This document shows positions 23,938 through 24,207 of a DNA stretch of 24,207 bases, piece after piece. Source of the stretch: a virus; IMG/VR virus record IMGVR_UViG_3300025648_000568, positions 1 through 24,207 of that record; one strand, written 5' to 3'. Positions within the stretch are counted from its first letter, which is position 1. Every line of letters begins with the position of its first letter. A program made the position numbers and the translations under genes. Below the pieces are notes generated by a model. That model saw nothing but the letters and a program-made list of their open reading frames with translations. It did no database searches and was not told where the DNA came from.

Positions 23938-24207
23938 TTAGTTAAGCCATACCAGTTCTTGTAATCCTAAGGGGTTCACTTCATCTGACTTCTTTGAGTT
24001 CCAGTTGAAGCCGATATTCTGCTCTGATTTCATCCTAAACCTAGTACCATCATTTGGTGATACCATCTCAATATTCATGTACTGCTTCATCCTATCTCTT
24101 GCATCCTTAACATGGAGTAAAGGACATTGAAGCATATAGCTATCGTGCGTGTCAGCTAGCAAGTCGTACGGCAGTTTCTCTTCCTCTATATGTACTTGCA
24201 TCTCTGT
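23938..24207 (-). CDS. Family A DNA polymerase, C-terminal end (5' part outside window)
   Basis: 89 residues are visible; the frame is open to the window edge, so the gene continues beyond it and the apparent ATG at 24201 is internal. The segment LLADTHDSYMLQCP corresponds to motif C of family A polymerases (hydrophobic-x-HD-E), with the metal-binding Asp kept and the following Glu replaced by Ser. After a helix (KDARDRMKQYM), the end (RFRMKSEQNIGFNW) matches the family's closing 'G.NW' strand. This is the phage replicative polymerase, palm domain end. It is followed one base later by the helicase gene, so the two are a replication operon. Confidence 0.75.
   Translation of the reverse strand, partial: TEMQVHIEEEKLPYDLLADTHDSYMLQCPLLHVKDARDRMKQYMNIEMVSPNDGTRFRMKSEQNIGFNWNSKKSDEVNPLGLQELVWLN

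Noticed and set aside
1-24207. tRNA genes, rRNA, CRISPR arrays, insertion sequences, attachment sites
   Set aside because: No cloverleaf, regularly spaced repeat, transposase or integrase was seen; intergenic space is too small for most of these.

Overview
The window is part of the genome of a lytic-type podovirus (short-tailed tailed phage). It carries the end of a portal gene, a scaffold and major capsid block, T7-like tail-tube genes, a run of internal-virion (ejection) genes ending in a 1,892-residue giant, and, on the opposite strand, part of a replication block (family A DNA polymerase end, then a P-loop helicase/ATPase). Gene order on the plus strand follows T7 genes 8 to 16: portal, small protein, scaffold, capsid, adaptor/tail tube A, nozzle/tail tube B, a gp13-sized protein, then gp14-, gp15- and gp16-position proteins. 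An accessory block of eight genes is inserted between capsid and tail tube A. The host cannot be fixed. Most starts lack Shine-Dalgarno sequences, and several secreted proteins are rich in Thr-Asn. This hints at a Gram-negative environmental host such as Verrucomicrobiota or Bacteroidota, but that is only a guess.

Layout. 1-3167: portal end, a small helical protein and an acidic scaffold. 3168-3321: a regulatory gap with a near-perfect sigma-54-type promoter motif and a terminator-like hairpin. 3322-5188: major capsid protein and a Sec-signal protein, closed by a 16-bp hairpin at 5201-5237. 5254-8116: a small beta-rich protein, a secreted SGNH hydrolase fused to a C1q-like domain (different base usage), and a probable lysis cassette (two membrane proteins and a lipoprotein). 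8126-10485: two virion or fibre proteins. 10490-13345: tail tube and nozzle. 13342-22024: GNAT-like small protein, a CFI-box protein, a small acidic protein, an internal protein and the giant polyvalent protein (membrane-active N-terminus, degenerate zincin, GNAT). 22014-22493 (minus): AT-rich HNH endonuclease, overlapping the giant gene tail to tail. 22560-24207 (minus): ATPase and polymerase end.

Main points for a second look. (1) A repeated element, TTGGCACG-N5-TGCT, occurs three times: before capsid, at the head of the ejection-gene block, and before the HNH gene. It matches the sigma-54 -24/-12 consensus, and in two cases predicts a start of transcription within 1-2 nt of an ATG. (2) I find no GATC anywhere in 24.2 kb, where about 95 would be expected by chance. 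(3) Promoter motif plus hairpin at 3173-3295 could make a separate RNA of about 96 nt or act as an attenuator before capsid. (4) Two Sec-signal proteins sit inside a virion operon. (5) The giant protein and the CFI-box protein carry domains of the conflict/processing type.
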